From: Pseudomonas silesiensis
GTDB lineage: Bacteria; Pseudomonadota; Gammaproteobacteria; Pseudomonadales; Pseudomonadaceae
DNA: 64,000 nucleotides
Direction of reading: 5' to 3'
NCBI RefSeq assembly: GCF_001661075.1
Contig: NZ_CP014870.1
Location: 1,488,001 to 1,552,000 of the forward strand
Position 1 is the first letter of the stretch; the number at the start of each line of letters is the position of its first letter. Positions 1-8,075 of the stretch are shown here, in pieces. A program made the translations under genes and the position numbers. The notes under the pieces were generated by a model. That model made no database searches. It saw only the letters and a list, made by a program, of their open reading frames with translations, and was not told where the DNA came from.

Positions 1-2
1 AG

Positions 3-449
3 GTGCTCTATCTGCACAAGAATCCGGGACGCAATGGCCCGGAAATGCGTTCGCGGGTCGGCCACCGCATGCCGTTGGCGCGTACCGGGATCGGCAAGGC
101 GCTGATGCTGGATGACACGCAGGAAGAATGGCAGCGGCTGTACGAAGTCAGCCTGCCGGCAGGTGGGAAAAATCAGTTCTGGCCGCAGCACCCGGAGCAA
201 TCCTGGGAGCAGTTTCAGCAGCGCATGCTCGAGTATGTCGCGGGCGGTTACGCCTTCGATCTGGAAGACAACGAACCGTCGATCCGCTGTGTGGCGGCAC
301 CGATCCGCGATGCCAGCAAGCGCATCGTCGCTGGCGTCAGTATCGCCAGCACCGTGCCCTACATGCCGCTGGACAAAATGGCCGAGCTGATCCCCCTGAT
401 CAAAGGAGTCACAGCCCGGCTGTCGGCGGAGTTGGGCCTGAAGGTTTAG
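3..449 (+). CDS. IclR-family transcriptional regulator, C-terminal part (5' cut by window edge)
   Basis: The reading frame is open to the left edge, so only about 148 C-terminal residues are visible. They match the effector-binding domain of IclR regulators: a segment ending RCVAAPIRD, then GVSIAST, then a closing amphipathic helix ending SAELGLKV. The DNA-binding winged helix lies outside the window. IclR proteins usually sense small carboxylic or aromatic metabolites and control adjacent catabolic genes, but the target is not visible here. The stop codon overlaps by 3 bases the stop of the convergent alcohol dehydrogenase gene. Confidence 0.8.
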   Translation: MLYLHKNPGRNGPEMRSRVGHRMPLARTGIGKALMLDDTQEEWQRLYEVSLPAGGKNQFWPQHPEQSWEQFQQRMLEYVAGGYAFDLEDNEPSIRCVAAPIRDASKRIVAGVSIASTVPYMPLDKMAELIPLIKGVTARLSAELGLKV

Positions 450-1498
450 ACCTTCAACGTCGCCATGTCGATCACGAAGCGGTACTTCACATCACCGGCG
501 ATCATGCGGCTGTAAGCCTCGTTGATCTGGCGGATGTCGAGCATTTCGATGTCACAGGTGATGGCGTGCTCGGCGCAGAAATCCAGCACTTCCTGGGTTT
601 CGGCAATGCCACCGATCAGCGAGCCGGCCAGTACGCGACGGCTCATTACCAATTTGCCGGCATGCACCGGCGGCTCCACCGGTTCGATCAGGCCCACCAG
701 AATGTGCACCCCGTCGAACCGCAGGGTGTCGAGGTAGGGATTGAGGTCGTGCTGCACCGGAATAGTGTCCAGCAGGAAGTCGAAATGACCGGCCGCCGCT
801 TTCATCTGTTCGGCATCGGTGGACACGATCACATGGTCCGCACCCTGACGGCGAGCTTCTTCGGCCTTGCTTGCCGAGCGGGTGAACAGCGTCACTTCGG
901 CGCCCATGGCCTTGGCGAACTTGATGCCCATGTGGCCGAGGCCGCCCATGCCGAGAATGCCGACCTTGTCGCCAGCCTTCACCCCGTAGTGCTTGAGTGG
1001 CGAGTAGGTGGTGATGCCGGCGCAAAGGATCGGCGCGGCGCTGGCCAGGTCGAGTTTTTCAGGGATGCGCACGACGAAGTGTTCGCTGACCACGATGCTG
1101 TCGGAATAGCCGCCCATGGTGTTGCTGCCATCGATCCGGTCCGGGGTGGCGTAGGTCATGGTCGGGCCTTCGAGGCAGTATTGCTCGAGATTCGACTGGC
1201 AGGCTTCGCAGTTGCGGCAGGAATCGACCATACAGCCGACGCCGACCAGATCGCCGACCTTGTGTCGGGTGACGTTCGCACCGATGGCGGTCACTTTGCC
1301 GACGATCTCGTGGCCGGGCATCAGCGGGTACACGGCAATACCCCACTCGTTGCGTGCCTGGTGGATGTCGGAATGGCACACGCCGCAGTAGAGAATATCG
1401 ATGGCAACGTCGTCGGCCCGTGGGCTGCGGCGCTCGAATTTTACGGGGGCGAGGGGAGTGGTGGCCGATTGGGCGGCATATCCGATGGCGGTGTACAT
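446..1498 (-). CDS. Zinc-dependent NAD(P) alcohol dehydrogenase (YahK/AdhC-like)
   Basis: A 350-residue medium-chain dehydrogenase/reductase. Catalytic zinc ligands are seen in GVCHSD and PGHE near residues 40-65. A structural zinc site follows as CRNCEACQSNLEQYC, and the Rossmann nucleotide-binding loop is GMGGLGHMG. The length and the motif GHYGVKAG-like start of the cofactor domain fit the YahK/cinnamyl-alcohol-dehydrogenase-like group, broad-range NADPH aldehyde reductases in the cytoplasm. The start at MYTAIGYA is chosen because a GAGG ribosome site lies just upstream; a longer frame reaching 1624 has no such site. The gene is divergent from an AraC regulator that probably controls it. 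Confidence 0.9.
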   Translation of the reverse strand: MYTAIGYAAQSATTPLAPVKFERRSPRADDVAIDILYCGVCHSDIHQARNEWGIAVYPLMPGHEIVGKVTAIGANVTRHKVGDLVGVGCMVDSCRNCEACQSNLEQYCLEGPTMTYATPDRIDGSNTMGGYSDSIVVSEHFVVRIPEKLDLASAAPILCAGITTYSPLKHYGVKAGDKVGILGMGGLGHMGIKFAKAMGAEVTLFTRSASKAEEARRQGADHVIVSTDAEQMKAAAGHFDFLLDTIPVQHDLNPYLDTLRFDGVHILVGLIEPVEPPVHAGKLVMSRRVLAGSLIGGIAETQEVLDFCAEHAITCDIEMLDIRQINEAYSRMIAGDVKYRFVIDMATLKV

Positions 1499-1700
1499 GA
1501 GGAACCTCGCATTAGCAGTGACAGGTGAGGTGGCGCATTTTGGGCGCCGGGCCTGCCACCGGCCATGGCGATTCCTCCGGGTGTCATGCCTAATCCTCCG
1601 GCTTGCGCCGCGGCGGACTCGCATTGGCCATCAGACCTGCGATGATGCTTTCATCCCGATTCCATGACTTTTTCTGCGACTTTTTTGTGAAGAGCGGCCC

Positions 1701-2591
1701 ATGCTGTTGACCCGTCATCTCGATGCCAATGCCACCCTGGTTTCATTGATCCAGCCGCTGACCACTCGCGATGGTTTCGCGCCCACCCCATTGCCGGGTG
1801 TTCAGGTTTTGCGCGCCAGTTGCGATGTGGCCCGAGGCCCGCAGATCTACGAACCGAGCCTGGTCATCATCGCCCAGGGCAGCAAACTGGCGTATCTGGG
1901 GCCGCGTACGCTGGAGTACGGCGCCGGGCATTATTTGATTCAGGCCTTGCCGGTGCCGTTCGAGTGCGAGACGTTTTCGGCGCCAGATGGCCCGATGCTG
2001 GGCGTTTCCATCGCGATCGACCGTGTGTTGCTGGGCGAATTGGTATTGGCCATGGGGCTGGTGGCGGGACGCACGATTGCTGCGCAGACGCCGGAGTCCA
2101 TGACCTCGGCAGTGCTCGATGATGCGATGCGCGGGTGTGTCGAGCGGCTGTTGCGTTGCCTGCACGATCCGCTGGAATGCCAGGTGATGGGACAGGCCCG
2201 ATTGCGCGAATTGTTGTTTGTCGCCTTGCGCGGACCGCAAGCCGATGTGCTGCGGGCGCTGGTAGAGCAGCAGGGCCAGTTCGCCCGGATCGCGGCATCG
2301 CTCAGTCACCTGCATGCGCATTACACCGAGCCGTTGAACGTCGAAACCCTGGCCGGCTGCGCGAACATGAGTGCGTCGACCTTTCACGAGCATTTCAAGC
2401 GCAGCACCTTGTTGTCGCCGGTGCAGTACCTGAAGCGTTTGCGTTTGCTCAGGGCCCAGCAGTTGTTGCTGGGCGAAGGGTTGGGCGTAGCGCAGGTGGC
2501 GCATCGGGTGGGGTATCAGAGCACGTCGCAGTTCAGTCGTGAGTACAAGCGCTATTTCGAGCGCAGTCCCGGCGATGAACGCGCCGCCTGA
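1701..2591 (+). CDS. AraC-family transcriptional regulator (AraC_N type)
   Basis: A 296-residue regulator. The N-terminal half resembles the AraC_N cupin-like domain (QIYEPSLVIIAQGSK near residues 49-63). The C-terminal third has the two AraC helix-turn-helix units: ETLAGCANMSASTFHEHFK, then VAQVAHRVGYQSTSQFSR. It is divergent from the zinc alcohol dehydrogenase with a 202-base shared promoter region. This arrangement parallels E. coli YqhC beside an aldehyde reductase, so aldehyde-responsive activation of the dehydrogenase is a reasonable inference, not something shown by the sequence. Confidence 0.88.
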   Translation: MLLTRHLDANATLVSLIQPLTTRDGFAPTPLPGVQVLRASCDVARGPQIYEPSLVIIAQGSKLAYLGPRTLEYGAGHYLIQALPVPFECETFSAPDGPMLGVSIAIDRVLLGELVLAMGLVAGRTIAAQTPESMTSAVLDDAMRGCVERLLRCLHDPLECQVMGQARLRELLFVALRGPQADVLRALVEQQGQFARIAASLSHLHAHYTEPLNVETLAGCANMSASTFHEHFKRSTLLSPVQYLKRLRLLRAQQLLLGEGLGVAQVAHRVGYQSTSQFSREYKRYFERSPGDERAA

Positions 2592-2607
2592 TACACCGAT
2601 AATCCCC

Positions 2608-2699
2608 ATGTGGGAGCGGGCTTGCTCGCGAAAGCGATGTGTCAGTCGACATCAATGTTGGATGATAAACCGCTTTCGCGAGCAAGCCCGCTCCCACAT
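2608..2699. repeat. REPIN (paired REP palindromes)
   Basis: Two 29-base arms beginning ATGTGGGAGCGGGC form a perfect inverted repeat around a 34-base loop. This is the doublet form of the REP sequences common in the P. fluorescens group, here between convergent genes. Confidence 0.85.
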
Positions 2700-2731
2700 T
2701 GGTTTGGTGGTGATGCCTGGATTTCGGGCAA

Positions 2732-2758
2732 CAAAAAGGCCCCCGTTTCGGGAGCCTT
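2732..2758 (-). terminator. Rho-independent terminator of etf-QO
   Basis: On the minus strand a GC-rich stem (GGCTCCC / GGGGGCC, loop GAAAC-like) is followed by five T residues, 18 bases after the etf-QO stop codon. Confidence 0.8.
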
Positions 2759-2776
2759 GATGTTCAGACGTTTGAC

Positions 2777-4441
2777 TTACATGTTCGGATAAGTCGGTCC
2801 GCCGGAGCCTTCCGGCGCCACCCAGGTGATGTTCTGTGCAGGGTCCTTGATGTCGCAGGTCTTGCAGTGAACGCAGTTCTGGGCGTTGATCTGGAAGCGC
2901 TTCTCGCCGTCTTCTTTGGTCACCACTTCATACACACCGGCCGGGCAGTAACGCTGGGCAGGCTCATCGTACAGCGGCAGGTTCTTGGCGATCGGGATGC
3001 TCGGATCGGTCAGCTTCAGGTGGCAGGGCTGTTCTTCTTCATGGTTGGTACCGGAGATGAACACCGAGCTCAATTTGTCGAAGCTGAGCTTGCCGTCCGG
3101 TTTCGGGTAGTCGATCTTCTTGCAGTCCGCCGCGAGCTTCAGGCACGCGTAGTCCGGCTTGGTGTCGTGCAGGGTGAACGGCAGTTTGCCGCCGAAGATG
3201 TTCTGGTCGAGCCAGTTGAAGCCACCGCCGACGATCGCGCCGAATTTGTGGATCGCCGGGCCGAAGTTGCGGCTGGCGAACAGTTCCTCGTGCAGCCAGC
3301 TGTTCTTGAAGGCGTCAACGTAGGTGGTCAGCTCTTCGGTGCCGTCTTTTTCAGCAAACAGTGCGTCAGCCACGGATTCAGCGGCGAGCATGCCGGACTT
3401 CATGGCTGTGTGGCTGCCTTTGATCTTGGCGAAGTTCAGGGTGCCGAGATCGCAACCGATCAGCGCGCCGCCCTTGAACACCATTTTCGGCAGCGAGTTC
3501 AGGCCACCCTTGCAGATGGCGCGGGCGCCATAGCTGATGCGCTTGCCGCCTTCCAGGTACTGCTTGAGCACCGGGTGATGCTTGAGGCGCTGGAATTCGT
3601 CGAAGGGCGACAGGAAGGTGTTGCTATAGGACAGGTCGACGATCAGGCCGACCACCACCTGGTTGTTTTCCAGGTGATAGAGGAAGGAGCCACCGGTGTT
3701 CTCGGTGCCCATGATGTCCAGCGGCCAACCGGCGGTGTGCACCACCAGGCCAGGTTGATGCTTGGCCGGATCCACTTCCCAGATTTCTTTGAGGCCAATG
3801 CCGTAGTGCTGGGCGTCGGCCTCGCTGTCGAGGTTGAAACGCTTGATCAGTTGCTTGCCGATGTGGCCACGGCAACCTTCGGCGAACAGCGTGTACTTGC
3901 CGCGCAGTTCCATGCCCGGGGTGTACAGGCCTTCTTTCGGCTGACCTTCGCGGTCGACGCCCAGGTCGCCGGTGATGATCCCGCGCACCACGCCGTTCTC
4001 GTCGAACAGCGCTTCCTGGGCGGCGAAGCCCGGGTAGATTTCCACACCGAGGTTCTCGGCCTGCTGGGCCAGCCAGCGGCACAGGTTGCCCAGGGAGATG
4101 ATGTAGTTGCCTTCGTTGTGCATGGTCTTGGGCACAAAGAAGTCAGGGATTTTCTGCGCGTTGTCGGCGTTCTTGAGTACGAAGATGTCATCGCGGGACA
4201 CCGGCGTGTTCAGCGGCGCGCCCAGTTCCTTCCAGTCCGGGAACAGTTCGTTCAGGGCGCGGGGTTCGAAGATCGCGCCGGAGAGAATGTGTGCGCCGAC
4301 TTCGGAGCCTTTTTCGACCACGCAGACGCTGATTTCCTTACCGGCTTCGGCGGCCTTCTGTTTCAAGCGGCAAGCGGCGGAAAGACCCGCGGGGCCGGCA
4401 CCGACGATGACCACGTCGAATTCCATGTATTCGCGTTCCAC
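2777..4441 (-). CDS. Electron transfer flavoprotein-ubiquinone oxidoreductase (ETF-QO)
   Basis: A 554-residue inner-membrane-associated flavoprotein that passes electrons from reduced ETF to ubiquinone during fatty-acid and amino-acid oxidation. The N-terminus has the FAD dinucleotide fold VVIVGAGPAGLSAA near residues 10-23. The C-terminus has a ferredoxin-type 4Fe-4S site, with CPAGVYEV followed by NCVHCKTCDIKDP. Length matches bacterial ETF-QO (about 550). It is divergent from etfBA; the shared region holds a PsrA-type operator. An internal start at MEFDVVIV (4426) is possible. Confidence 0.95.
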   Translation of the reverse strand: MEREYMEFDVVIVGAGPAGLSAACRLKQKAAEAGKEISVCVVEKGSEVGAHILSGAIFEPRALNELFPDWKELGAPLNTPVSRDDIFVLKNADNAQKIPDFFVPKTMHNEGNYIISLGNLCRWLAQQAENLGVEIYPGFAAQEALFDENGVVRGIITGDLGVDREGQPKEGLYTPGMELRGKYTLFAEGCRGHIGKQLIKRFNLDSEADAQHYGIGLKEIWEVDPAKHQPGLVVHTAGWPLDIMGTENTGGSFLYHLENNQVVVGLIVDLSYSNTFLSPFDEFQRLKHHPVLKQYLEGGKRISYGARAICKGGLNSLPKMVFKGGALIGCDLGTLNFAKIKGSHTAMKSGMLAAESVADALFAEKDGTEELTTYVDAFKNSWLHEELFASRNFGPAIHKFGAIVGGGFNWLDQNIFGGKLPFTLHDTKPDYACLKLAADCKKIDYPKPDGKLSFDKLSSVFISGTNHEEEQPCHLKLTDPSIPIAKNLPLYDEPAQRYCPAGVYEVVTKEDGEKRFQINAQNCVHCKTCDIKDPAQNITWVAPEGSGGPTYPNM

Positions 4442-4599
4442 AGGTTATCTCCTACTCAAGGCTCAACAGTTTTTTTTCTAATTGGAGGTTGGGTGTCGCA
4501 TCCATGAATGCCTGCACGAGGCAGGAAAAGGACAATCGAATAAACCACCTTTCTCTCTAAGGTGGCGCATTATATCTACACCACTCCCAGCGTCCAATA

Positions 4600-4613
4600 C
4601 AAACGTTTGTTTG
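4600..4613. promoter_or_regulatory. Putative PsrA (fatty-acid-responsive TetR repressor) operator
   Basis: The sequence CAAACGTTTGTTTG fits the published PsrA pattern (G/C)AAAC-N2-4-GTTTG(G/C) with a 4-base spacer. PsrA of P. aeruginosa is known to act on the ETF and ETF-QO genes, and this site lies between those genes. Long-chain fatty acids would release the repressor. Confidence 0.65.
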
Positions 4614-4668
4614 AATCGGCGCAAAGCCAGAGAAATCAAAGTCACGCGGCTAATGACTGGCCATTTTG

Positions 4669-4706
4669 CCGTATTGACCGGAATAGGTGTTCCGGTCAAG
4701 ATACGG
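4669..4706. repeat. Strong palindromic hairpin in the etfB leader
   Basis: Arms TTGACCGGAA and TTCCGGTCAA pair perfectly over a 6-base loop (TAGGTG). After a 2-base bulge on one side, CCGTA and TACGG add five more pairs. No T-tract follows directly, so it does not look like a terminator. Confidence 0.6.
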
Positions 4707-4743
4707 GCGGTTTTGCGCTCGCCGTAGGCTGACTGTTGGTTTC

Positions 4744-4920
4744 AAGAGCACCTCTAAAGACAGGGCGGTGGCAAGTTCAAGGTGATGCGTTTGCGACCCC
4801 TGGGGCGCAGTTTACACGCCGCGATAACGAATGACTTGTCGGTCACCACTGACGAACGGTCTTCAACCTCGTGAGCAAGGTTCACCTGATTCACCTGCCA
4901 GCGTTTTTAGAGGTGCCCTT
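4744..4920. repeat. MITE-like element bounded by imperfect terminal inverted repeats
   Basis: CAAGAGCACCTCTAAA at the left end is matched, in reverse complement, by CAAGGGCACCTCTAAA at the right end, giving a 177-base non-coding unit. No clear target-site duplication was found and no transposase is present. It could instead be a long-range RNA stem in the etfB leader. Confidence 0.4.
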
Positions 4921-4990
4921 GCGCCGATGAGTAACAAACCGCCAGGTTCGCCTAGGCGACTTCTTTTCACCGGAGAGTAACGAGGAATCC

Positions 4991-5740
4991 ATGAAGGTTC
5001 TTGTAGCTGTCAAACGCGTTGTGGATTACAACGTCAAGGTTCGCGTCAAGGCGGACAATTCCGGCGTCGACCTCGCCAACGTCAAGATGTCGATGAACCC
5101 GTTCTGCGAAATCGCAGTGGAAGAAGCCGTACGCCTGAAAGAGAAAGGTGTTGCGACTGAAATCGTCGTCGTCTCCATCGGCCCGACCACCGCTCAAGAG
5201 CAACTGCGCACCGCGCTGGCTCTGGGTGCCGATCGCGCCATCCTCGTCGAATCCGCTGAAGATCTGACTTCCCTGGCCGTTGCCAAGCTGCTCAAGGCGG
5301 TTGTCGATAAGGAACAGCCACAGCTGGTGATCCTTGGCAAACAAGCCATCGACAGCGACAACAACCAGACTGGCCAGATGCTCGCTGCACTGAGCGGCTA
5401 CGGTCAGGGCACCTTCGCGTCGAAAGTCGAAATCAGCGGCGACTCCGTTGCTGTGACTCGCGAAGTCGACGGCGGCGCGCAGACGGTTTCCCTGAAACTG
5501 CCGGCCATCGTCACCACCGACCTGCGTTTGAACGAGCCGCGTTATGCGTCCCTGCCAAACATCATGAAAGCCAAGAAGAAGCCGCTCGAAGTGCTGACTC
5601 CGGACGCTTTGGGTGTTTCCACCGCCTCCACCAACAAGACCGTGAAAGTCGAAGCGCCGGCTGCACGCAGCGCGGGTATCAAGGTCAAGTCGGTGGCTGA
5701 ACTGGTCGAGAAACTGAAAAACGAAGCGAAGGTAATCTAA
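4991..5740 (+). CDS. etfB: Electron transfer flavoprotein beta subunit
   Basis: A 249-residue protein starting [20 protein letters not shown], the typical EtfB N-terminus. The family signature region is visible as [13 protein letters not shown] near residues 197-210, following [20 protein letters not shown]. EtfB and EtfA form the soluble FAD/AMP heterodimer that collects electrons from acyl-CoA and other dehydrogenases and delivers them to ETF-QO. A GAGAG/GAGG-like ribosome site precedes the ATG. It is followed by etfA after a 2-base gap, so the two are co-translated. Confidence 0.96.
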   Translation: MKVLVAVKRVVDYNVKVRVKADNSGVDLANVKMSMNPFCEIAVEEAVRLKEKGVATEIVVVSIGPTTAQEQLRTALALGADRAILVESAEDLTSLAVAKLLKAVVDKEQPQLVILGKQAIDSDNNQTGQMLAALSGYGQGTFASKVEISGDSVAVTREVDGGAQTVSLKLPAIVTTDLRLNEPRYASLPNIMKAKKKPLEVLTPDALGVSTASTNKTVKVEAPAARSAGIKVKSVAELVEKLKNEAKVI

Positions 5741-5742
5741 TC

Positions 5743-6672
5743 ATGACTATCTTGGTAATCGCTGAACACGACAACAAGGTTGTGGCTCCTGCCACCCTGA
5801 ATACCGTTGCTGCTGCCGCCAAAATTGGTGGCGACATTCACGTTCTGGTCGCTGGCCAGAATGTGGGTGCTGTTGCTGAAGCCGCTGCAAAAATCGCTGG
5901 CGTGGCTAAAGTGCTGGTGGCCGACAACGCTGCCTACGCTCATCAACTGCCGGAAAACGTTGCTCCTCTGGTTGCCGAGTTGGGCAAGGGCTACAGCCAC
6001 ATCCTGGCTGCCGCCACTTCCAACGGTAAAAACATCCTGCCGCGCGTTGCCGCTCAGCTGGACGTTGACCAGATCTCCGAGATTATCTCGGTAGAAAGCG
6101 CCGACACCTTCAAGCGCCCGATCTATGCCGGTAACGCCATTGCTACCGTTCAGTCCAACGCTGCGGTGAAAGTGATCACCGTGCGTGCTACCGGTTTCGA
6201 CCCGGTTGCCGCTGAAGGTGGTTCGGCTGCCGTTGAAGCCGTTGCCGCTGCCCACGACGCTGCGATCTCCAGCTTCGTCGGCGAAGAACTGGCCAAGTCC
6301 GATCGTCCGGAACTGACCGCTGCCAAAATCGTCGTTTCCGGCGGCCGCGGCATGCAGAACGGCGACAACTTCAAACACCTGTACGCCCTGGCCGACAAGC
6401 TGGGCGCTGCCGTCGGTGCTTCCCGCGCCGCGGTCGACGCAGGTTTTGTACCCAACGACATGCAGGTCGGTCAGACCGGCAAGATCGTTGCTCCACAGCT
6501 GTACATCGCGGTCGGTATCTCCGGCGCGATCCAGCACCTGGCCGGCATGAAAGACTCCAAAGTGATCGTTGCGATCAACAAGGACGAAGAAGCGCCGATC
6601 TTCCAGGTGGCCGATTATGGCCTGGTGGCGGATCTGTTCGAAGCGATCCCTGAGCTGGAGAAGCTGGTCTAA
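5743..6672 (+). CDS. etfA: Electron transfer flavoprotein alpha subunit
   Basis: A 309-residue subunit. The N-terminal domain begins [11 protein letters not shown]. The C-terminal FAD-binding half carries [27 protein letters not shown] (near residues 246-272) and ends with [17 protein letters not shown], the EtfA signature. It holds the FAD that exchanges electrons with dehydrogenases and ETF-QO. It directly follows etfB and is closed by a strong terminator. Confidence 0.96.
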   Translation: MTILVIAEHDNKVVAPATLNTVAAAAKIGGDIHVLVAGQNVGAVAEAAAKIAGVAKVLVADNAAYAHQLPENVAPLVAELGKGYSHILAAATSNGKNILPRVAAQLDVDQISEIISVESADTFKRPIYAGNAIATVQSNAAVKVITVRATGFDPVAAEGGSAAVEAVAAAHDAAISSFVGEELAKSDRPELTAAKIVVSGGRGMQNGDNFKHLYALADKLGAAVGASRAAVDAGFVPNDMQVGQTGKIVAPQLYIAVGISGAIQHLAGMKDSKVIVAINKDEEAPIFQVADYGLVADLFEAIPELEKLV

Positions 6673-6693
6673 TCCAGCGGCTTCACTTATAAA

Positions 6694-6724
6694 GAGCCCG
6701 ACCTTTTGGTCGGGCTTTTTTTTT
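6694..6724 (+). terminator. Rho-independent terminator of etfBA
   Basis: The stem GCCCGACC / GGTCGGGC closes a TTTT loop and is followed by nine T residues, 22 bases after the etfA stop. Confidence 0.9.
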
Positions 6725-6736
6725 CGCTTTTTTCCT

Positions 6737-6854
6737 GTGTAAGAGCAAGCTTGCTCGCGATGGACGTTAACGATAATGCGTTCTGTCTGAATAAACGCGT
6801 TGCCATTGAGACCATCGTCGGAACGCCGCCCGGAGCAAGCTCGCTCCTACAGGA
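6737..6854. repeat. REP doublet, composite type
   Basis: A GAGCAAGCTTGCTCGCGATGG arm faces an arm with CCATCGTCGGAACGCCGCCC continuing into GGAGCAAGCTCGCTCCTACA. The same composite layout recurs at 24252-24367. Confidence 0.7.
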
Positions 6855-6884
6855 GATATAACCGGGTTAGGGGAGTGTACCGCC

Positions 6885-7709
6885 ATGGAATTGCGCCGCA
6901 TGTTCAGTTGGTCAATGCTGTTGGGCCTGACGGTGTTGCCGATGCTGTCTGTTGCCGCAGGCAAGTGCGAACGCCTGGTCGTCACCGGCAGTCCGGACGC
7001 ACCCCCTTACCTGTGGCAAGACCCGCAGCACCCCAAACGGCTGATCGGCGCTGGTGCCGATCTGTTGCAGCAGGTGGCGGGGGAGTTGGGGATCAAGGTC
7101 GAACTGCTGTACGCCGGCAAACGCTCCCAGGCTTGGGACGAAGTACGCAGTGGGCGCATGGACATGCTGGCCGATGCGCCGTTGACGGTCAGTGGGCTGG
7201 AATCCCTGGATTACATTCATCCGCCATTGCTGGAAAACGATTACCTGGTCTGGACCCGAAAAGACTCGGCACTGGTCTACAACCAGGTGCAGGACCTCCA
7301 CGGTCATCCTGGCGCTTTATCGGAAAAGGCCCGTTTGACCCCGGCATTCGGCACCTTCGCCGAGCAGCAATTGACCCTCGCGCGCACGGCCAATCTGACC
7401 CAGGCTTTTCAGAAGTTGCTGTTGGGCGAGGTGGAATTCGTCCTGGCGGGACGCTATTCGGGCATGGCGGCCGCGCAGTCACTGAGCATGGCCAATGACC
7501 TGGTCGCGCGTCCTCAACCGGCCGACAAACCCGGTCTGTTCCTTGCGGTCTCCCACAACTCCGCCTGCAACGATCCGTGGTTACGCGGACAGCTGGCTAA
7601 AAAGATGACAGAATTGGCCGCGTCCGGACTGACGGAAGCTGCATTGCAACGCAATGTCGAGCGCTGGAAGCTGCAGCAGCAACGACCCGCCAGTACCCCA
7701 AAACAGTAG
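6885..7709 (+). CDS. Periplasmic amino-acid-type solute-binding protein (SBP_bac_3)
   Basis: A 274-residue protein with an N-terminal signal peptide (about 25 residues, ending VAAG) and a bacterial extracellular solute-binding family 3 fold: GSPDAPPYLW, then IGAGADLLQQVAGELGIKVE, then RSGRMDMLADAPLTV. No permease or ATPase is next to it, so it may act as an orphan binding protein or as a sensor-like protein. It is followed after 9 bases by the DUF4398 lipoprotein gene and probably shares its transcript. The ligand cannot be inferred. Confidence 0.75.
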   Translation: MELRRMFSWSMLLGLTVLPMLSVAAGKCERLVVTGSPDAPPYLWQDPQHPKRLIGAGADLLQQVAGELGIKVELLYAGKRSQAWDEVRSGRMDMLADAPLTVSGLESLDYIHPPLLENDYLVWTRKDSALVYNQVQDLHGHPGALSEKARLTPAFGTFAEQQLTLARTANLTQAFQKLLLGEVEFVLAGRYSGMAAAQSLSMANDLVARPQPADKPGLFLAVSHNSACNDPWLRGQLAKKMTELAASGLTEAALQRNVERWKLQQQRPASTPKQ

Positions 7710-7718
7710 GGATTTTTA

Positions 7719-8075
7719 GTGAGTATCCGACCTCTTTTCGCTGCCCTGGCCGTTCTGGCTCTGGCGGGTTGTGCAGCCGATCCGGCGCCGAATGAACAAA
7801 TACGCCTGACCGAACAGGCGCTTGTACAAGCAAAAGCCGTGGGTGCCACCGCCGACGATGTGCCGGAGTTGAAACTGGCTGAAGAAAAATTCAGCCGTGC
7901 CCAGGGCGACATGGTCGATCAATCCTACAAACATGCGCGCATGCGGGCCGAACAGGCCGAGCTGGATGCGCGCCTGGCCGAAGCCCGGGTCCTGACCCGC
8001 AAGAGTGAAGAACAGTTGAACGTGCTCAATACCCGCATCACCCGTTTGCGCAAGCAACTGGGAGATGCCCAATGA
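7719..8075 (+). CDS. DUF4398 lipoprotein
   Basis: A 118-residue protein with a lipobox (LALAGC, Cys18) and a helical, charged remainder (ELKLAEEKFSRAQGDM, then RAEQAELDARLAEARVLTRKSEEQL) typical of DUF4398 proteins. The GTG start follows a weak AGGG site. Its end overlaps the next start as ATGA, so it is translationally coupled to the OmpA-like lipoprotein. A role in outer-membrane or peptidoglycan-linked envelope structure is likely from the partner only. Confidence 0.8.
   Translation: MSIRPLFAALAVLALAGCAADPAPNEQIRLTEQALVQAKAVGATADDVPELKLAEEKFSRAQGDMVDQSYKHARMRAEQAELDARLAEARVLTRKSEEQLNVLNTRITRLRKQLGDAQ

Larger units (their letters stand above)
4442..4990. other. 549-base non-coding region between etf-QO and etfB
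   Basis: No convincing gene was seen on either strand. The region holds a PsrA-type operator (4600-4613), a strong perfect hairpin (4669-4706) and a pair of inverted 15-base repeats 147 bases apart (4744-4758 and 4906-4920). Promoters for both divergent transcripts must lie here; the etfB leader is unusually long if transcription starts near the operator. Confidence 0.7.

Noticed and set aside
128..1528. A 466-codon plus-strand frame over the alcohol dehydrogenase gene
   Set aside because: Antisense shadow; the dehydrogenase on the minus strand has all zinc and cofactor motifs.
2867..4507. A 546-codon plus-strand frame
   Set aside because: Exact antisense shadow of etf-QO, whose motifs are unambiguous; high-GC codon bias leaves such frames open.
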